A stretch of DNA of 45,396 bases, from contig NZ_SSDF01000032.1 of NCBI RefSeq assembly GCF_004794515.1, positions 1 through 45,396 on the forward strand. The letters are read 5' to 3'. The position numbers and the translations under genes were made by a program. Shown in pieces: positions 7,247 to 15,354 of this stretch; positions within the stretch are counted from its first letter, which is position 1, and each line of letters opens with the position of its first letter. This DNA is from Microbacterium sp. A20 (GTDB lineage: Bacteria > Actinomycetota > Actinomycetes > Actinomycetales > Microbacteriaceae). The notes beneath the pieces are model-generated. The model was not told the origin of the DNA. It worked only from the letters and a program-made list of their open reading frames with translations, and ran no database searches.

Positions 7247-7909
7247 ATGCTCACGGTTCTCGCCGGCCTCGGACTCGGCCTCTCCCTCATCGTCGCCATC
7301 GGCGCGCAGAACGTCTTCGTGCTGCGCCAGGGCATCCGCCGCGAGCACGTGTGGGCTGTCGTGATCATCTGCGCCCTGTCGGATGCCGCCCTCATCGCCT
7401 CCGGCGTCGCCGGACTCGGATTCGTGCTGTCGGCCGCTCCGTGGCTCATCGTCGTGGCCCGCTGGGCGGGGGCGCTCTTCCTGCTGAGCTACGGCATCCT
7501 GGCCGCGCGGCGTGCCTGGCGCGGCGGCGAAGAGCTTCAGGTGGACGTCGCGGATGCCCCCGCCCCCGGGTCGACGACATCGGTCGGCTCGACGGCGACC
7601 GCCACCCGCACCCGGCTGGCGCCCGTGATCCTGACCACGCTCGCGCTCACGTGGCTGAACCCGCACGTCTACCTCGACACGGTGCTCATGCTCGGCTCGA
7701 TCGCGGCGACGCACGGCGACGACCGCTGGCTCTTCGCGGGCGGCGCCATGGCTGCCAGCCTCCTGTGGTTCACGGCTCTGGGGTTCGGCGCGCGCTATCT
7801 GGGTCGATGGCTGCGCACGCCGCGCTCCTGGCGCATCCTGGATGCCGTGATCGCGGTGGTGATGATCGCCATCGCCATCAGCCTCGTGCTGCCGGTGCTG
7901 GGCGGCTGA
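7247..7909 (+). CDS. lysE: LysE/ArgO-family L-lysine/L-arginine exporter
   Basis: 220 residues and about six membrane segments. The N-terminus GLGLGLSLIVAIGAQNVFVLRQG is the conserved LysE/ArgO first helix and loop. LTWLNPHVYLDTV (about residues 134-146) is the second conserved block with the N-P-H motif. A hydrophilic loop of about 40 residues lies between TM3 and TM4. The protein exports basic amino acids by proton exchange. It is divergent from lysG, with a palindromic operator between them, so regulation by LysG is expected. No neighbour suggests another substrate. Confidence 0.9.
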   Translation: MLTVLAGLGLGLSLIVAIGAQNVFVLRQGIRREHVWAVVIICALSDAALIASGVAGLGFVLSAAPWLIVVARWAGALFLLSYGILAARRAWRGGEELQVDVADAPAPGSTTSVGSTATATRTRLAPVILTTLALTWLNPHVYLDTVLMLGSIAATHGDDRWLFAGGAMAASLLWFTALGFGARYLGRWLRTPRSWRILDAVIAVVMIAIAISLVLPVLGG

Positions 7910-7913
7910 CGGA

Positions 7914-8270
7914 TCAGCTGCCGTCGATCTGGGCGAGCCGGGCCTTGACCAGGCGGTCGAGCACGTCGTCGGGAATCGGATGCTCCGGCTGGAACCGGAT
8001 GGTCCCCTTGTCGACGCTCACTCCCGGATGTCCCTCCAGCGCGCTCGCAACTGCCGCAACCGCATCCGGGCTGAACGGATAGATCCCGATGTGCTTCTTG
8101 GCGCGCATCACCGACAGGAGCGGCTTGCCTCCATACACGAGGGCCGGCATCCCGTAGCCCTTGCCTTGCTCCGCGTCCGGCGCCTCCCGTCGCGCGACCG
8201 CATAGACCCGGTCGATGGCGTCACGGTCCGCAGGGAGGAGTTCTTCGAGGTAGTCGTCGACGGTGCCCAT
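7914..8270 (-). CDS. DUF1801 (YdhG-like) protein
   Basis: 118 residues from ATG 8270, which follows GGAAGGA at seven bases (GTG 8273 is the alternative). The fold signature is VDDYLEELLPADRDAIDRVYAVARR, then GYGMPALVYGGKPLLSV and KKHIGIYPFSPDAV, typical of the small DUF1801 family that includes the YdhG/frataxin-like proteins of Bacillus. Family functions suggested include iron handling, but this is weakly supported for actinobacterial members. It ends five bases after the convergent lysE stop and lies downstream of the amino-acid ABC genes, probably as a separate unit. Confidence 0.75.
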   Translation of the reverse strand: MGTVDDYLEELLPADRDAIDRVYAVARREAPDAEQGKGYGMPALVYGGKPLLSVMRAKKHIGIYPFSPDAVAAVASALEGHPGVSVDKGTIRFQPEHPIPDDVLDRLVKARLAQIDGS

Positions 8271-8318
8271 CACGGCATCCTTCCACCGTTCCGCGCGCAG
8301 GGCGAGGACCGGGCGGGA

Positions 8319-9134
8319 TCAGGCGCCGTCGAGCGGACGCATGATGCGCGTGAGGAAACGCTGCGTGCGCTCGTGCTTCGGCGCGCGGAAGAGTTCGGCC
8401 GGCGGGCCCTGCTCCACGACCACACCGGCATCCATGAACAGCACATGGTCGGCTGCCTCGCGCGCGAAGCTCAGCTCGTGCGTCACGACCGCCATGGTCC
8501 AGTTCTCATCCGCCAGCTCCTTGATCACCAGCAGCACCTCCCCCACCAGCTCGGGGTCGAGCGCACTGGTCGGCTCGTCGAAGAGGAGCAGGTCGGGCTT
8601 GAGCGCGAGCGCCCGCACGATGCCGACGCGCTGCTGCTGACCACCCGAGAGCTGATGCGGGCGCGCGTGCGCCTTGTCTGCCAGGCCCACCCGGTCGAGC
8701 AGGAGGAGAGCGTCGGTCACGACCTCGGCCTTGGGACGCCCCTGCACCCTCCACGGTCCCTCGATCACGTTCTCGAGGACGGTGAGGTGCGGGAAGAGAT
8801 TGTGATGCTGGAACACCATCGCCGACCGGTCGCGCAGGGCGAGCCGCTTCTGCTTCTGCTCGCGGTTCCCGGGCTTGGCGGCGGGTGCGAAGTCGATCTC
8901 GGGCCCTCCCGCGACGGCGATGGTTCCCGCGTCGGGGGTCTCGAGGCCGTTGAGCGCGCGCAGCACCGTCGTCTTCCCCGAACCGCTCGGACCGATGAGG
9001 ACGACGACCTCGCCACGATGCAGCGTCAGGTCGATGCCGCGCAGCACCTCGTTGTCCCCGAAGCTCTTGCGCAGACCGCGGGCCGTGAGGAGCGCCTCCG
9101 AGGCACTCCCGGTGTTCCTGTCAATGGGCGACAC
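8319..9134 (-). CDS. Polar amino-acid ABC transporter ATPase
   Basis: 271 residues. Walker A is GPSGSGKTT, the signature is [15 protein letters not shown], Walker B is [14 protein letters not shown], and the switch His is in VVTHELSFA. The [16 protein letters not shown]-loop is typical of GlnQ/TcyN-type PAAT ATPases. I choose GTG 9134 because a perfect AAAGGAGG (9145-9152, minus strand) lies ten bases upstream; the earlier GTG 9161 would put that ribosome site inside the gene. It overlaps the permease 3' end by 14 bases and is the last gene of the importer operon. Confidence 0.92.
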   Translation of the reverse strand: MSPIDRNTGSASEALLTARGLRKSFGDNEVLRGIDLTLHRGEVVVLIGPSGSGKTTVLRALNGLETPDAGTIAVAGGPEIDFAPAAKPGNREQKQKRLALRDRSAMVFQHHNLFPHLTVLENVIEGPWRVQGRPKAEVVTDALLLLDRVGLADKAHARPHQLSGGQQQRVGIVRALALKPDLLLFDEPTSALDPELVGEVLLVIKELADENWTMAVVTHELSFAREAADHVLFMDAGVVVEQGPPAELFRAPKHERTQRFLTRIMRPLDGA

Positions 9135-9786
9135 GGCTGTCGAGCCTCCTTTCGAGAGCACTCTGACCGAAGGAGAGCACCAGGCAGAACACCCAGTACA
9201 CCAGCGCCGCGGCGAGGTAGACCACCATGAACTCGAGAGTCGTCGCGGCGATCTGCTGCGCCACCTTGAACAGCTCCGTCACCAGGATCAGCGAGGTGAG
9301 GGAGGTGTCCTTGACGAGCGAGATGAACGTGTTGGACAGCGGCGGCACCGACACACGTGCTGCCTGAGGCAGGATGATCCGGGTCAGCGTGCGGGTGCGG
9401 TTCATCCCGACCGTGTACGCCGCCTCCCACTGCCCCTTCGGGACCGAGAGGATCGCCGCGCGCACCACCTCGGCCCCGTAGCCGCCCACGTTGAGCGAGA
9501 GCGCGATGATGGCGCTGGGCCAGGGGTCGAGCGTGATCCCGATCGACGGCATGCCGTAGAAGATCACGAACAGCTGCACGAGCATGGGCGTGCCGCGGAT
9601 CACCGAGATGTAGAACCGGGCGACGCCGGAGACGACCGGGTGCACCGAGATCCGCATCAGTGCGACGCCGACGGCGATGACGAGCCCCAGGACGAACGAC
9701 ACCAGGGCGAGGGGCACCGTCGCCGTCAGACCCGCCCAGGCGATCGGCCCGAGCGAATCGAAGAACAGCTGCCAGGGGCTCTCCAT
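9121..9786 (-). CDS. Polar amino-acid ABC transporter permease (cystine type)
   Basis: 221 residues, about five membrane helices. The EAA loop ([32 protein letters not shown]) lies near residues 120-152. The following block, [22 protein letters not shown], closely resembles that of TcyL/YecS cystine permeases. This would be the single membrane subunit type that works as a homodimer with the ATPase encoded next. Three bases separate it from the solute-binding protein gene. Cystine is the best substrate guess; other small amino acids are possible. Confidence 0.9.
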   Translation of the reverse strand: MESPWQLFFDSLGPIAWAGLTATVPLALVSFVLGLVIAVGVALMRISVHPVVSGVARFYISVIRGTPMLVQLFVIFYGMPSIGITLDPWPSAIIALSLNVGGYGAEVVRAAILSVPKGQWEAAYTVGMNRTRTLTRIILPQAARVSVPPLSNTFISLVKDTSLTSLILVTELFKVAQQIAATTLEFMVVYLAAALVYWVFCLVLSFGQSALERRLDSRVAH

Positions 9787-9789
9787 CGA

Positions 9790-10602
9790 CTACTGCGTGA
9801 CGTCTTCGCCGAAGTACTTGTCGCTGATCTCGGCCAGGGTCCCGTCAGCGCGGAGCTCTTCGAGGGCACCGTCGACGGCCTCGACGAGCGCCTCCTTGTC
9901 CTGGGTGAACACGAAGGCCTGCTCGCCGGCCTCATCCGTCTCGGCGGCGATCTTCAGTCCGGTCGGGCTGTTGGTGGTCTCGTAGTCGAGGAAGGTCAGC
10001 TTGTCGTTGACCGTCGCATCCACGCGGCCCTGGCGCAGCAGCTCCACCGCCTGCGCCCAGCCTTCGACCGCTTCCACCTTCGCTCCCGAGTCGGTGGCCA
10101 GCTCGTACCAGTTGCTGGTGAGCGACTGTGCGGTGGTCTTGCCGTCGAGGTCGTCGAACGAGGAAATCGAGTCGTCGTCCTCGGCCACGACGATGACGCC
10201 GGGCGAGACCGTGTACGGGGCGCTGAAGAGGTACTTCGCCTCGCGCTCGTCGTTGATCGAGACCTGGTTGGCGATGACGTCGAAACGTCCCGCGTCGAGG
10301 CCCGCGAAGATCGCATCCCACTGCGTCTCCTGGAACTTCACCTCGAGGCCGAGCTTGTCGGCGACGGCCTGGATGATCTCCACGTCGAAGCCGGTGAGGT
10401 CGCCCGAGCCGCCGTCGCCGTGGAAGCTGAAGGGGCGGTAGGTGCCCTCGGTCGCGACCGTGAGCGTGCCCTCCTGCACCAGCCCGAAGTCGGAACCCTC
10501 TGCGCCGTCGGATGTGCTGGCGGGCGTGCTCGACCCGCTGCAGGCGGTGAGCGCCGCGGCGGCGACGACGAGTGCGGTGACGGCGATGAGACGACGGGAC
10601 AT
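9790..10602 (-). CDS. Amino-acid ABC transporter substrate-binding lipoprotein (cystine type)
   Basis: 270 residues. A lipoprotein signal ends at LTAC (Cys21). The mature chain has GTLTVATEGTYRPFSFHG and LTGFDVEIIQAVADKLGLEVKFQETQWD, the standard bacterial SBP family 3 N-lobe. FDVIANQVSINDEREAKYLFSAPY follows, a form common in cystine/FliY-like binders. The C-terminus ends ISDKYFGEDVTQ. Translation starts at ATG 10602 behind AGGAGGG. It is the first gene of the three-gene importer operon (binding protein, permease, ATPase). Confidence 0.9.
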   Translation of the reverse strand: MSRRLIAVTALVVAAAALTACSGSSTPASTSDGAEGSDFGLVQEGTLTVATEGTYRPFSFHGDGGSGDLTGFDVEIIQAVADKLGLEVKFQETQWDAIFAGLDAGRFDVIANQVSINDEREAKYLFSAPYTVSPGVIVVAEDDDSISSFDDLDGKTTAQSLTSNWYELATDSGAKVEAVEGWAQAVELLRQGRVDATVNDKLTFLDYETTNSPTGLKIAAETDEAGEQAFVFTQDKEALVEAVDGALEELRADGTLAEISDKYFGEDVTQ

Positions 10603-10729
10603 GGACCCTCCTGGGGTGAGAAGCGCGGTGCGAGTTTACGCGACCGTCGCGGGAACTCCCTCACAGTACGCGGACGGGGCCGCGTCTCCGCATCCGATGA
10701 CGTTTCGTTTCGTGGGGGATGAACGCAGA

Positions 10730-10757
10730 AACGCCCCCGGGCGGACCCGGGGGCGTT
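10730..10757 (-). terminator. Terminator of the rplKA operon
   Basis: A perfect 12-base stem AACGCCCCCGGG / CCCGGGGGCGTT with a four-base loop lies 35 bases after the rplA stop. A short T-containing tail (TTTCTG on the minus strand) follows. Very stable hairpin; the weak T-tract is common in high-GC actinobacteria. Confidence 0.8.
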
Positions 10758-10768
10758 CCTCTGCGACT

Positions 10769-10793
10769 GGGTCGCTGAGCTTGTCGAAGCGTC
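10769..10793. repeat. CTGAGC-TTGTCGAAG dispersed repeat, copy 1
   Basis: GGGTCGCTGAGC followed by TTGTCGAAGCGTC abuts the rplA stop codon. It shares the core CTGAGCyyGTCGAAG with the sequence at 28584-28609, which lies inside the putrescine oxidase gene. Likely a short REP-like dispersed element. Confidence 0.6.
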
Positions 10794-11481
10794 AGATGGA
10801 GTTGACGTCCAGCGGGATGCCGGGGCCGAACGTGGTCGACACCGCACCCTTCTGGATGTAACGGCCCTTCGAGCTCGACGGCTTGAGGCGGACGATCTCC
10901 TCGAGCGCTGCGCCGATGTTCTCGTCGAGCTGCTCAGCGGTGAACGATGCCTTGCCGACGACGAAGTGCACGTTGGCGTGCTTGTCGACGCGGAACTCGA
11001 TCTTTCCGCCCTTGATCTCCTCGACGGCCTTGGCCGGGTTCGGGGTCACGGTGCCGGTCTTCGGGTTCGGCATCAGACCACGCGGTCCGAGCACCTTTCC
11101 GAGACGACCGACCTGGCCCATGAGCTCCGGGGTGGAGACAGCGGCGTCGAAGTTGGTCCAGCCATCGGCGACCTTCTGGATGAGCTCGGCGCCGCCGACC
11201 TCATCTGCACCTGCGGCGATCGCTGCCTCGGCCGCGGGGCCGGTGGCGAAGACGATGACGCGGGCGGTCTTACCGGTGCCGTGGGGCAGGATGACGGTGC
11301 CGCGCACCATCTGGTCTGCCTTGCGGGGGTCGACGGCGAGCTTCAGCGCGACCTCGACGGTCGAGTCGAACTTCGACGAGCCGGTCTCCTTCGCGAGGGC
11401 GACTGCCTCGGTCGGGGTGTAGAAACGGTCTGCCTCGATCTTCTCGGCGGCAGCCTTGTAAGCCTTGGACTTGGTAGCCAT
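10792..11481 (-). CDS. rplA: 50S ribosomal protein L1
   Basis: 229 residues, the usual length. The N-terminus [27 protein letters not shown] and the conserved [41 protein letters not shown] and [20 protein letters not shown] blocks leave no doubt. L1 binds 23S rRNA at the L1 stalk and represses its own operon by binding the L11 leader. It follows rplK by 11 bases in the conserved L11-L1 operon. ATG 11481 is the correct start although the frame is open far upstream. Confidence 0.98.
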   Translation of the reverse strand: MATKSKAYKAAAEKIEADRFYTPTEAVALAKETGSSKFDSTVEVALKLAVDPRKADQMVRGTVILPHGTGKTARVIVFATGPAAEAAIAAGADEVGGAELIQKVADGWTNFDAAVSTPELMGQVGRLGKVLGPRGLMPNPKTGTVTPNPAKAVEEIKGGKIEFRVDKHANVHFVVGKASFTAEQLDENIGAALEEIVRLKPSSSKGRYIQKGAVSTTFGPGIPLDVNSI

Positions 11482-11492
11482 GATTATTCTCC

Positions 11493-11924
11493 TCAGCCCT
11501 CGACCGTGATGCCCATGGAGCGGGCGGTGCCGGCGATGATCGAGATCGCGGCCTCGATGTCGTTCGCGTTCAGGTCGGCCTGCTTGGTCTCGGCGATCTG
11601 GCGGACCTGGTCCTTGGTGATCTTCGCGACCTTGACGGTGTGCGGGGTCGCAGAGCCCTTGGGGACGCCTGCGGCCTTCTTGATGAGCTCCGCCGCCGGC
11701 GGGGTCTTCAGGACGAAGGTGAAGCTGCGGTCCTCGTAGACGGTGATCTCGACGGGGATGACGTTGCCGCGCTGCGACTCGGTCGCGGCGTTGTACGCCT
11801 TGCAGAACTCCATGATGTTGACGCCATGCTGACCGAGCGCGGGGCCGATCGGCGGCGCCGGGTTGGCTGCACCGGCGTTGATCTGAAGCTTGATCAGGCC
11901 GGTCACCTTCTTCTTCGGTGCCAT
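11493..11924 (-). CDS. rplK: 50S ribosomal protein L11
   Basis: 143 residues, normal length. [48 protein letters not shown] is the conserved N-terminal domain. The C-terminal RNA-binding domain includes [29 protein letters not shown]. It forms the GTPase-associated stalk base with 23S rRNA. ATG 11924 follows AAAGGA. A CGGATGC-N4-GCATCCG hairpin (11945-11962) lies in its leader. Unusually, nusG is not directly upstream: a WYL regulator/VOC gene pair is inserted between them. Confidence 0.98.
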
Positions 11925-11944
11925 TCTCTTTCCTTTCATCGAAT

Positions 11945-11962
11945 CGGATGCCGGAGCATCCG
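11945..11962 (-). promoter_or_regulatory. Leader hairpin upstream of rplK
   Basis: CGGATGC / GCATCCG, seven-base stem with a four-base loop, 20 bases upstream of the rplK ATG. In many bacteria L1 represses translation by binding a structure in the L11 leader; this hairpin with the following GATGAAAGG is a candidate, but the match is only suggestive. A possible -10 TAGACT lies at 12035-12040. Confidence 0.35.
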
Positions 11963-12046
11963 CTTCTCCCACAGATCCGGCGTTTCCGGACCGTGGTCGT
12001 CTCTGCGCACGCCGAAGCGGCACACAAACCACACAAGTCTACCCGA

Positions 12047-13051
12047 TCAGGACGAGTCGCGCGGACCCCGGCCATCATCGCCGTACTGGGACACGATCCG
12101 CACGCCGAGCGCCAGGAGCGCGGCGCGGACGGCGGCGGGTTCGATGACCTCCACGGCGCCCGTCCAGCCCGCCAGCTGCTCCGCGAGCGCATCGACACGG
12201 TGCGCGCTGACCTCCATCCGCACGCGCCCATCGGCGCCTGGCTCATCGGGGAGCATCCGCGCCTGCGCGCCGAACCGGTCGTGCAGCGCCTTCACCGCCC
12301 AGGGTTCCACGCCGACCACAGCCCGAGCTGCCCCGCGCATCTCCTCAACTCGCTCGACCATCTCCGACCACGCCCGCGAGTGGTCGAAACCGGCAGGAGC
12401 GGAACCGCGAGACGACAGCACACGGACCTCCACGATCCGATCCGCCCGATATGTGCGCAACGCCTCCTCGTCGGCGTCGTCCGTCCCGGCGGTCGCCGAC
12501 GCGGCGAGCAAGTACCAGCGCGGCCCACGGCTGCCGACCATCAGGGGGACGACCTCGAAGGAGGATGATCCGGATGCTCCTTCGTAGCGCAGCTCGACAC
12601 GGAACCCTCCCGCGATCGCCCGCTGGAGCTCCGCGACCGACGGCGGCACCGCGTCGGTCTCGGTCACGCCCCACGGGGCATCGCGCACCGTCGTGGCAGC
12701 GACGCGCTGAGCGCCCTCACGGAACGGCTCCGGCAGCGCGCGGACGAGCTTGCGCGTGGCGGCGATCCGCTCCGGGGTCGCTGCACCGCTCTGGGTCAGT
12801 GCGACGAGCAGCGACGTCACCTCTCCCTGCGTGAGGCCGGTGAGATCGGTGCGCGCGCCGCCGATGAGCCGCCACCCGCCGCCTCTCCCCCGACTCGGAT
12901 AGATGGGCACCCCGGACATCGCCAAGGCTTCGAGGTCGCGGCGCGCGGTCGGCACCGACACCTCGAGTTCGGCCGCGAGCTGCGCAGCCGTGATGTGCGC
13001 TCTGCCCTGCAGGAGCAGAAGCGCCTGGATGAGGCGGTCGGCGCGGATCAG
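12047..13051 (-). CDS. WYL-domain transcriptional regulator (HTH_11 type), non-canonical start
   Basis: The frame encodes a full DeoR-like HTH: residues [16 protein letters not shown], then [24 protein letters not shown]. This is followed by the wing RGRGGGWRL and a WYL domain with PRWYLLA (near residue 190). The first canonical start, GTG 12961, would cut away the first HTH helix. An in-frame stop at 13061-13063 leaves only AAA GAG GTT CTG before IRADR, so CTG 13051 is the best start I can offer (334 residues); the start is unsure, the gene is not. It is divergent from the VOC gene at 13149, with a perfect 10-base palindrome between them that is probably its operator. The family senses small ligands through the WYL domain. 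Confidence 0.8.
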   Translation of the reverse strand: MIRADRLIQALLLLQGRAHITAAQLAAELEVSVPTARRDLEALAMSGVPIYPSRGRGGGWRLIGGARTDLTGLTQGEVTSLLVALTQSGAATPERIAATRKLVRALPEPFREGAQRVAATTVRDAPWGVTETDAVPPSVAELQRAIAGGFRVELRYEGASGSSSFEVVPLMVGSRGPRWYLLAASATAGTDDADEEALRTYRADRIVEVRVLSSRGSAPAGFDHSRAWSEMVERVEEMRGAARAVVGVEPWAVKALHDRFGAQARMLPDEPGADGRVRMEVSAHRVDALAEQLAGWTGAVEVIEPAAVRAALLALGVRIVSQYGDDGRGPRDSS

Positions 13052-13063
13052 AACCTCTTTTCA

Positions 13064-13088
13064 GAAGTGATCATTTGGTGATCACTTC
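13064..13088. promoter_or_regulatory. Perfect 10-base palindrome between WYL regulator and VOC genes
   Basis: GAAGTGATCA-N5-TGATCACTTC is perfectly symmetric with a five-base spacer (TTTGG). It sits in the divergent intergenic region, 13 bases from the proposed CTG of the regulator and 60 bases before the VOC ATG. This is the expected place for the operator of the WYL regulator. Confidence 0.75.
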
Positions 13089-13148
13089 AACCGCGAGCAT
13101 AGAAGAAGAAGCCCATCAGCAGAAGTACCCACTCAGAAGGAGAATCCC

Positions 13149-13541
13149 ATGTTCCGTGGTCTCGCAAATCTCAACCTCGTCGCCGAGGACATGCCCGCCG
13201 CCGTCGCCTGGTACACCGCGGTCTTCGGATCGGGCCCCTACTTCACGCGCCCCGAGGCCGGTCCCGCACAATACGCGGAGTGGCGGTTCGGCGACGACGA
13301 AGACGAGTTCGCCCTGATGGATGCCCGCTTCCGCCCCGCGCTTCCCCAGCCGGGTGGCGCGCTGGTGAGCATGCACGTCGACGACATCCACGCGGAGGTG
13401 GCCCGGCTCCTCGAACTCGGCGCCACGGCTTTCGACCCGGTCACCCAGCGCGGTGAAGGCTGGTGGTCGGCATCGGTCAGCGACCCGTTCGGCAACCTGA
13501 TCGGACTCATCCAGAGCCCGCACTGGGCCGCACAGCACTGA
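13149..13541 (+). CDS. VOC-superfamily (glyoxalase/bleomycin-resistance-like) protein
   Basis: 130 residues with two beta-alpha-beta-beta-beta modules: FRGLANLNLVAEDMPAAVAWYTAVFG and later GALVSMHVDDIHAEVARLLELGATAF, ending SDPFGNLIGLIQSPH. This is the PhnB/glyoxalase-like small VOC type, often a metal-dependent lyase, dioxygenase or antibiotic-binding protein; the substrate cannot be assigned. ATG 13149 follows AGAAGGAG. It is divergent from the WYL regulator and probably its only target, as WYL/VOC pairs are common in actinobacteria. Confidence 0.85.
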   Translation: MFRGLANLNLVAEDMPAAVAWYTAVFGSGPYFTRPEAGPAQYAEWRFGDDEDEFALMDARFRPALPQPGGALVSMHVDDIHAEVARLLELGATAFDPVTQRGEGWWSASVSDPFGNLIGLIQSPHWAAQH

Positions 13542-13551
13542 CGGGGGTGCC

Positions 13552-13612
13552 GTTCCGGTCGCAGTTGCTGCCGCCTCGCGGACGATAAGGCGACATCAAG
13601 TGCGACCGGAAC
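13552..13612. repeat. CCGGTCGCAC hairpin repeat, copy 1
   Basis: Long inverted repeat with 16-base arms (13552-13567 and 13597-13612, one mismatch) beginning GTTCCGGTCGCA, with a 29-base loop. It lies between the convergent VOC and nusG genes. The arms share TTCCGGTCGCA with the copies at 22547-22609 and 45373-45396. Confidence 0.75.
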
Positions 13613-13634
13613 TGAATCAACGCGCGGCGCAACG

Positions 13635-13666
13635 CAAGAACGGCCGCCCCGGAAGGGACGGCCGTT
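13635..13666 (-). terminator. Terminator of the secE-nusG operon
   Basis: AGAACGGCCG / CGGCCGTTCT, a ten-base perfect stem with an internal CCC/GGG extension and GGAA loop, 18 bases after the nusG stop. TTGCGTTG follows on the minus strand. Confidence 0.75.
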
Positions 13667-13684
13667 CTCGTGAGGATGTGTGGG

Positions 13685-14731
13685 TCAGACCATCTTGGTG
13701 ACCTGGTCGAACGACAGCTCGACCGGGGTCTCGCGCTCGAAGAGGGAGACGAGGACCGTGAGCTTGCCGCTCTCGGGCTTGATCTCGCTGATCGAACCGG
13801 GAAGACCCGCGAACGAGCCCTCCTTGATCGTGATGGTCTCGCCGACCTCGAAGTCGACCTCGGCCGGCAGCGGACGAGCGACGGCGACGCCGCCCTTCGA
13901 CGCGATGTTCTTGGCCGTGGGGACGTCCTTGACCTCGACGAGCGACTTCAGCATGTTGAAGGCCTCTTCGAAGCGCAGCGGCGTGGGGTTGTGGGCGTTG
14001 CCCACGAAGCCGGTGACACCCGGGGTGTGACGCACGACCGACCAGGTGTCTTCCGTGAGCTCCATGCGCACCAGCACGTAGCCGGGGATGCGCACGCGGG
14101 TGACCATCTTGCGCTGGCCGTTCTTGATCTCGACCACGTCTTCCATCGGGACCTCGATCTGGTAGATCTCGTCCTCGACCTCGAGCGTCGACTTGCGCTG
14201 CTCGATGTTGGCCTTCACCTTGCGCTCGAAGCCGGCGTAGGAGTGGATGACGTACCACTTGCCCGGGAGCATGCGGAGGTCCATGCGGAAGGCCTCGTAC
14301 GGGTCTTCCTCTGCGTCCTCGTCGTCGGCGTCTGCGGAGTCCTCGTCATCGGCGGAGGAGTCCTCGTCGCCGTTGACATCCGGACCGTCGTAGGGGGTGA
14401 CCTCGTCGGCCGCAGCCGCGTCGAGGTCGGCGGCCTCTTCGGCCACAGATTCGTTGAGGACCTCAGCGGCAGCCTCAGACTCAGCCGCTTCGTCCAGGTT
14501 CAGAGCGTCGTTCACGATCGCGTCCGCCTCCGGGTCGTCGATGTCGATGTCGATGTCAGCCGTGTCATCCGCTTCGCCGTCTTCGTCTTCGACGTGGACG
14601 GCGACGTGCTCGGCCGAAGTGGCCGAGAGCTCTTCCTCGGCGAGGACGTTGCCCTCCTGGGCTTCGTCTTCCTCGCTGGACTGCTCTGCGGCGGTCGCCC
14701 AGTCGGCGTCGTCGGAATATCGTTCAGACAC
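13685..14731 (-). CDS. nusG: Transcription termination/antitermination protein NusG
   Basis: 348 residues. The last 180 or so are a standard Nus[23 protein letters not shown] (NGN domain), [28 protein letters not shown], and the KOW domain [26 protein letters not shown]. The first 160 residues form an acidic, Asp/Glu/Ala-rich, probably disordered extension, as in other Microbacteriaceae and some actinobacteria. The start is GTG 14731 behind GGAGAAG. NusG binds RNA polymerase and links it to Rho or the ribosome. It follows secE by 42 bases. Confidence 0.97.
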   Translation of the reverse strand: MSERYSDDADWATAAEQSSEEDEAQEGNVLAEEELSATSAEHVAVHVEDEDGEADDTADIDIDIDDPEADAIVNDALNLDEAAESEAAAEVLNESVAEEAADLDAAAADEVTPYDGPDVNGDEDSSADDEDSADADDEDAEEDPYEAFRMDLRMLPGKWYVIHSYAGFERKVKANIEQRKSTLEVEDEIYQIEVPMEDVVEIKNGQRKMVTRVRIPGYVLVRMELTEDTWSVVRHTPGVTGFVGNAHNPTPLRFEEAFNMLKSLVEVKDVPTAKNIASKGGVAVARPLPAEVDFEVGETITIKEGSFAGLPGSISEIKPESGKLTVLVSLFERETPVELSFDQVTKMV

Positions 14732-14773
14732 GTTGTTTCTTCTCCATAGCTGCGGCGCGAGCCGCGGGGGTCA

Positions 14774-15046
14774 TCAGCCAGGGATTCCGAACACCCAGTG
14801 CGTCAAGAACGCGAACAGCGTGTCCAAGCCGTAGACGATGCCCATGACGATCAGAACGAAGACGAGCACCACCAGGGTGAACTTGAACAGCTCCTTGCGA
14901 GTCGGAGTGACGACCTTGCGGAGCTCGGCGATGACCTGGCGGATGAACAGGGCGATACCCCCGAAGAACCGTGAGAAGGGGTTGCCCTTCTTCTCGCGGG
15001 TGGCGCCGGCCGCGACGACCTCGCCGCGCGGTTCGTCCTGATCCAT
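14774..15046 (-). CDS. secE: Preprotein translocase subunit SecE
   Basis: 90 residues: a hydrophilic N-terminus, the conserved amphipathic segment FFGGIALFIRQVIAELRKVVTPTRKELFKFT, and one TM helix (LVVLVFVLIVMGIVYGLD). SecE clamps SecY in the translocon. ATG 15046 follows AAAGG. It is flanked by tRNA-Trp upstream and nusG downstream, the usual arrangement. Confidence 0.97.
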   Translation of the reverse strand: MDQDEPRGEVVAAGATREKKGNPFSRFFGGIALFIRQVIAELRKVVTPTRKELFKFTLVVLVFVLIVMGIVYGLDTLFAFLTHWVFGIPG

Positions 15047-15086
15047 CCTGAATGTACCTTTCGTGTGTCAGCGTTGCGCTGACGCG

Positions 15087-15159
<73 letters not shown>

Positions 15160-15354
15160 AGAGACCGGGAGGTCTCGGGGTTCTCTCTCCACTCTGCCAC
15201 CGTGACTGTGATCAGGAGACCCCAGGCATGGCGAAAGAATGCAGAGAACAACTGCCCCACAAGCATACGGCATCGATCCGGTGGCGCCGAACCGGGATCG
15301 CGAAGGCGTGTTCTTGTTAGGCTCAGCGAGCGTATGCAGGAGGAGGGAGCGCCG

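Noticed and set aside
9135..9161. GTG 9161 as start of the amino-acid ABC ATPase
   Set aside because: The perfect AAAGGAGG at 9145-9152 would lie inside the gene; GTG 9134 is correctly spaced behind it.
12961..12963. GTG 12961 as start of the WYL regulator
   Set aside because: It would remove the first HTH helix, which is encoded in frame directly upstream and matches the family.
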